Shown in pieces: positions 30,091 through 33,427 of a stretch of 33,427 nt of DNA. The notes under the pieces were generated by a model, which made no database searches, was not told the origin of the DNA, and saw only the letters and a list, made by a program, of their open reading frames with translations. Position 1 is the first letter of the stretch. Each line of letters starts with the position of its first letter. The position numbers and the translations under genes were made by a program. The stretch is from positions 1-33,427 of the forward strand of contig JBBSGZ010000029.1 in assembly GCA_038253555.1 (NCBI GenBank). The letters run 5' to 3'. Origin of the DNA: JALYUA01 sp038253555 (GTDB lineage: Bacteria; Acidobacteriota; Thermoanaerobaculia; UBA5066; Gp7-AA6).

Positions 30091-31545
30091 ATGGTCTTCT
30101 TCAATTACGCCACGATGCAGATGGCGGCCAAGATCGTCTACTACGGCCCTGGTCTGTGCGGGAAGACGACCAATCTTCACCACATCTACGGCCGGACCTC
30201 CCCCGGCTCGCGTGGAGAGATGGTGTCGCTCGAGACCGAAACCGACCGCACGCTCTTCTTCGATCTTCTCCCCCTGGACGTCGGCGTGATCGGCGGCTTC
30301 AAGACCCGCGTTCAGCTCTATACGGTCCCCGGACAGGTCTTCTACAACACGACCCGGAAGCTCGTCCTGAAGGGCGTCGACGGGGTCGTGTTCGTGGCCG
30401 ACTCGCAGCGCGCGATGAAAGATGCGAACGTCGAGAGCTTCAATAACCTGAGGTCGAACCTGGCCGAGATCTCCCTGAAGGTGGACGACCTTCCCCTCGT
30501 CCTCCAGTACAACAAGCGCGACCTGTCCAACATCCTGAGCGTCGAGGAGCTTGCCGAGACCCTGAACCCTCAGGGAACCTACGAAAGTTACGAGGCTTGC
30601 GCGGTCAATGGACAGGGAGTGTTCGAAACCCTGAAAGCCATCTCGAAGCTCACGCTGCGTTCCTTGAAGAAGAGGATGCTCGGCGACGATCGCACCTCGC
30701 GTTCTTCGACGGGCCCGCTCGCGTCACGACCCTCGCCGGCTCCGCCACCGGCCTCGCCGCCGCCCCCTCCCCCGCGCGCCGTCGCGGCCCCGCCCCCGCC
30801 GGACCCTCCCCGTGAGGAGCGGATCGTTTACTCGCCGGAGCCCGAAGTCCCGCAGCCGTCGGCCGACACGAAAACCGAGACCTCGCAGGGCCTCGATCTC
30901 GGCAGTTTTTCCTCTCTCGACCCCGAGATCCCGCCGGCGCCGCAGGAAGCAGAGCCGGACGCCATCTCCCTGGACCAGACCTTCCTGCCGCCGCCGCCCC
31001 CCCCTCCCCCGGACCTGCTTTCCCCCGGCCGGTTCGATGCCGAGGATGTCGATACGGTCAGCGAGTTCGAGGACGCCTTGAACTCTCTCGACGCGCCCTT
31101 GCCCGAAACGGACGCCGAGCCGCTCGAGATCGGCGACGTTTCATTCGCGGAGGCACCGCGCGAATCCGGCGAGGTCGTGCCGGAAGTCAAGCACGTCCGC
31201 GTGCGTTCCAACATCGACATCCTCGCGGAGCTCGAGAAGCTCCGGAAAAACGCCACGTCGAGCCCTCCCGTCGTAAGGCCCGGCCGGCGGGCGAACACCG
31301 GGATTTCGATCGACGACCTCCTCGCAAACAGTCTCAATCACCGCAAAGAAGTGAACCGGATCTTCGAGCTGCAGATCCCCCGGCGGGAGCTCGCCCGAGG
31401 ACACCAGGTAACGGTCGACCTGCGGCTCGAGAACAAAGATCGGGAGCTGATCGGCGAGCAGAAGAGTTTCTCAATCGAGCTCCATGCGCGGCCGGACATC
31501 GAGAAGCTGCTGCTCTCCCTGAAGTTTCACATCGAGGGAAAGTAG
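30091..31545 (+). CDS. MglA-type Ras-like GTPase fused to a Pro-rich linker and a unique C-terminal domain
   Basis: A 484-residue protein. Residues 1-195 are a full MglA GTPase: P-loop GPGLCGKTT (19-27), TETDRTLFF with Arg53 at the position of the intrinsic Arg finger of Myxococcus MglA, TVPGQ with Gln82, and NKRD (141-144) for guanine recognition. MglA controls cell polarity and motility with the GAP MglB. Residues 200-300 are a Pro-rich linker with acidic patches, 300-390 are acidic and disordered, and about 420-484 form a beta-like domain (IFELQIPRRELARG, LLLSLKFHIEG) that I do not recognise. Normal MglA ends near residue 195. pilT in the same window makes a role in pilus polarity plausible. 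No mglB is seen. Confidence 0.93.
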   Translation: MVFFNYATMQMAAKIVYYGPGLCGKTTNLHHIYGRTSPGSRGEMVSLETETDRTLFFDLLPLDVGVIGGFKTRVQLYTVPGQVFYNTTRKLVLKGVDGVVFVADSQRAMKDANVESFNNLRSNLAEISLKVDDLPLVLQYNKRDLSNILSVEELAETLNPQGTYESYEACAVNGQGVFETLKAISKLTLRSLKKRMLGDDRTSRSSTGPLASRPSPAPPPASPPPPPPRAVAAPPPPDPPREERIVYSPEPEVPQPSADTKTETSQGLDLGSFSSLDPEIPPAPQEAEPDAISLDQTFLPPPPPPPPDLLSPGRFDAEDVDTVSEFEDALNSLDAPLPETDAEPLEIGDVSFAEAPRESGEVVPEVKHVRVRSNIDILAELEKLRKNATSSPPVVRPGRRANTGISIDDLLANSLNHRKEVNRIFELQIPRRELARGHQVTVDLRLENKDRELIGEQKSFSIELHARPDIEKLLLSLKFHIEGK

Positions 31546-31593
31546 CGTCCGGCGGGAAGGGTCGAGCTCTCTCTTTTGCGCTCTACAAACTGA

Positions 31594-31641
31594 AGACACC
31601 TCGCCAGTAAACGCGGAGTGTCCCCTGCGGAGACACCTCGC
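31594..31641. repeat. direct repeat with mutually exclusive hairpins before the LysM transglycosylase
   Basis: AGACACCTCGC occurs at 31594-31604 and again at 31631-31641. Between them GCGGAGTGTC (31613-31622) is largely complementary to both copies (eight of ten), so it can pair with either the left copy (8-nt loop) or the right copy (9-nt loop), but not both. It lies 51 nt before the start at 31692. No promoter is evident in the remainder of the 146-bp gap. Confidence 0.45.
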
Positions 31642-31691
31642 GCGGAAAAAAAGGTTTGCAATCCCTTCCCCGGAGGTTACGCTTTTGCCCG

Positions 31692-33350
31692 ATGACCCCA
31701 CCCTCCCTCCTTAGTCCGGCGAAGCCTTACGTTATTGCGGGCGCCTGCGCGCTCCTCCTACTCCCTCTCGCCTGTTCCTCGGCCGCCAGCCGCCGTCCTT
31801 CGGTCCGCCTGCCGGTTTCGGCGACCGCGCGACTGATGGCGCAGGCCTCGTCGGACTTCGAGCTCGGCCGTCTGGCGGCGCTCTCCGGAGACTTCCCGTG
31901 CGCCCAGTTCTATTTCGACCGGGCGCTTGCCGCCGTCCGCCCACCGGGGGGCCCGCCCGTGACGAGTCCCGACCTGGCATCGTTCTCAGCCGAGCTTTGG
32001 GAGGGGATCATCCGGTACGAAGCGCTCGCGGCGCCCCCCGAAGAAATGGCGTCCGGAGAGCCCCAGCACCTTTCCCCGGAGCTCCAGAAGATCGAAGTTC
32101 CGGTCGAGGCGTCGGCGGAAGCCATCTCCGAGGCCGCGTCCGCCGTCGCCTCGGAGGCCCCGGGGGTCTCGTACGACATCCCGATCGTCGTCAACGAGGG
32201 TGTCCTCAAGATCCTCGCGACCTTCCAGCACGACCTCCACGACGTCATCGGCCGCGGGCTTGCCAGATCCGGCCGGTACATGCCGATGATCCGGCGGGTC
32301 TTCAAAGAAGAAGGGATTCCGGGGGACCTCGCTCAGGTTGCGCTGATCGAGTCGTCGTTTCTTCCCCGTGCGCACTCCGCCGCCACTGCCCACGGAATCT
32401 GGCAGTTCATGCCCAGGACCGGTCGGCAGTACGGTCTGACCTCGAGCGCCGTCTTAGACGAGCGGAGCGATCCCGAGAAGGCAACGCGAGCCGCCGCGAA
32501 GCACCTTCGGTACCTTCACGACCTCTTCCACGACTGGTACCTCGCTCTCGCCGCCTACAACGCGGGAGAGGGGCGGGTCCTGCGCGCCATGGAGAAGTCG
32601 GGAGTCACGGACTTCTGGCAGCTGGCGGCGACCGGTATCCTGAAGCCTCAGACGCAGAACTACGTCCCCGCAGTGATCGCGGCGACCCTGATCGCGAAGA
32701 ACCCGAAGCATTACGGCTTCGAAGTGGATTACGAAAAGCCCCTCGAGTACGAGACGGTTCTGCTCGAGCGGCCGGTCCGCCTCCGGCATCTGGGTTCGGG
32801 CGAAAAAGTGGGCTCCGATGAGCTGCAGCGGTTGAACCCGGAGCTCCGGAGCGATGTCACCCCGCGCGTCCCGGACGGCTACCTCCTGAAGGTCCCGGTC
32901 GGGACAGCCGAAGCCGTGCGCCTCGCCTATTCCGAGGCTCCGACGGCGCAATCTCCCTCGTTCAAACGCCACGTGGCGCGGCGCGGAGAGACCCTGGCTT
33001 CCGTCGCCCGCCGGTTTCACGTCGCCGTCGCGGACCTCGCGTCGACAAACTCGCTGCCCACGAAGGGGCGACTTCGCCGCGGACAGGTCGTGATCATCCC
33101 GCAACTCCAGGTCGCCAGCGCGGGACACAAACCGAGAAAGGGCGCGCGCCGCGACCGCGAGGCGCGGACGTCCCGGAGCAGGCCTTCGGTCGCTGCCGCG
33201 CCGCGCAGCTACCGGGTCCGGGGTGGCGACACCCTCTACCGGATTGCGGCGCGAACGGGAACCACGGTCCAGAGACTGATGAAAGCGAACAGCCTCGTGA
33301 CCTCCAACGAGATTCGTCCCGGCGACCGTTTGAGGATTCCGACCCGCTAA
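31692..33350 (+). CDS. MltD-like lytic transglycosylase with two LysM domains
   Basis: A 552-residue periplasmic peptidoglycan hydrolase. Residues 1-28 look like a lipoprotein signal ending in PLAC (Cys28), although the -3 Pro is atypical. A helical region (about 40-190) precedes the SLT domain, where Glu220 in LIESSFLPRAHS is catalytic and HGIWQFMPRTGRQYGL and AYNAGEGRV follow. Two LysM domains (about 417-465 and 505-552, the second with VRGGDTLYRIAARTG) bind glycan strands, separated by a basic linker. The start is the ATG at 31692; the upstream TTG at 31656 adds 12 residues. A leader with alternative hairpins precedes it. The domain plan matches MltD; a role in cell separation is inferred. 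Confidence 0.93.
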   Translation: MTPPSLLSPAKPYVIAGACALLLLPLACSSAASRRPSVRLPVSATARLMAQASSDFELGRLAALSGDFPCAQFYFDRALAAVRPPGGPPVTSPDLASFSAELWEGIIRYEALAAPPEEMASGEPQHLSPELQKIEVPVEASAEAISEAASAVASEAPGVSYDIPIVVNEGVLKILATFQHDLHDVIGRGLARSGRYMPMIRRVFKEEGIPGDLAQVALIESSFLPRAHSAATAHGIWQFMPRTGRQYGLTSSAVLDERSDPEKATRAAAKHLRYLHDLFHDWYLALAAYNAGEGRVLRAMEKSGVTDFWQLAATGILKPQTQNYVPAVIAATLIAKNPKHYGFEVDYEKPLEYETVLLERPVRLRHLGSGEKVGSDELQRLNPELRSDVTPRVPDGYLLKVPVGTAEAVRLAYSEAPTAQSPSFKRHVARRGETLASVARRFHVAVADLASTNSLPTKGRLRRGQVVIIPQLQVASAGHKPRKGARRDREARTSRSRPSVAAAPRSYRVRGGDTLYRIAARTGTTVQRLMKANSLVTSNEIRPGDRLRIPTR

Positions 33351-33372
33351 GGCCGTCGCCATGGCGGACAGC

Positions 33373-33426
33373 GGGGCCAGGGGTGGGCCGGGGCGCACCC
33401 ACCGCCCGGGGGGGCGGCCGGGGGGG
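33373..33426 (+). other. G-rich edge with a G-quadruplex motif
   Basis: Four G-runs (33373-33376, 33380-33383, 33385-33387, 33390-33393) with loops of 3, 1 and 2 bases fit a G-quadruplex, and two further runs of seven G lie at 33408-33414 and 33420-33426, where the window ends. A 10-bp palindrome CGCCATGGCG (33357-33366) lies just before. There is no gene after 33350. Confidence 0.5.
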
Positions 33427-33427
33427 C

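Noticed and set aside
29070..30104. N-terminal extension of the hrcA frame by about 345 codons
   Set aside because: It would run through the CIRCE operator and antisense to the DUF2520 gene; the HrcA family starts at the ATG at 29069 or 29057.
1..33427. tRNA, rRNA, CRISPR arrays, insertion sequences and phage genes
   Set aside because: Reading both strands I found no cloverleaf with a TTCRANY arm, no spaced repeat array, and no transposase or integrase motif.

Overview
The window is a GC-rich, gene-dense bacterial chromosomal segment with 26 protein genes that I can support, no rRNA or tRNA gene, no insertion sequence and no CRISPR array. Lipoprotein signals and two secreted SLT-type lytic transglycosylases suggest a Gram-negative envelope. 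A PilT motor, an MglA-type GTPase, a TPR-AIM24 protein, HrcA/CIRCE heat-shock control and very high GC in third codon positions together fit Acidobacteriota or a neighbouring phylum. That placement is inference. The odd window length and the G-rich right edge suggest that the window may be a whole assembly contig.

Layout. 1-1.8 kb (+): a Thr-rich small lipoprotein with a textbook terminator, a diguanylate cyclase and a small unknown protein. 1.7-4.3 kb (-): a methyltransferase, a GT4 glycosyltransferase and a 72-residue protein coupled to it by a GTGA stop/start overlap, which looks like a small surface-glycan cluster. 4.3-6.5 kb: an unknown zinc-ribbon membrane protein (+) facing an AI-2E/PerM family permease (-). 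6.6-10.6 kb (+): a tight operon of queG, a CNNM/CorC-type CBS protein, an isocitrate dehydrogenase that appears to start at CTG, and trmB. 10.6-14.1 kb: pgsA (-), divergent from a zinc-finger/TM/NodB deacetylase translationally coupled to a phosphohexomutase (+).

14.25-29.07 kb is a long minus-strand run read from right to left: hrcA-grpE-dnaK-dnaJ-prmA-rsmE, then ilvE, pilT, recX-alaS, and finally a secreted transglycosylase with a TPR/AIM24 protein. The first six genes keep the order known from the Bacillus heat-shock operon. A CIRCE operator with a promoter directly upstream lies in front of hrcA. 29.2-33.35 kb (+): a DUF2520 Rossmann protein, an MglA GTPase fused to a long Pro-rich linker and a new C-terminal domain, and an MltD-like LysM transglycosylase.

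The most interesting items are the MglA fusion, the zinc-finger deacetylase coupled to a sugar mutase, the TPR-AIM24 protein, the CTG-started dehydrogenase, the small GTGA-coupled protein hidden in an overlapping frame, the CIRCE sites, and several -10-like hexamers 5-6 nt before start codons that suggest leaderless mRNAs. I found no clearly new multi-gene defence or mobile system.
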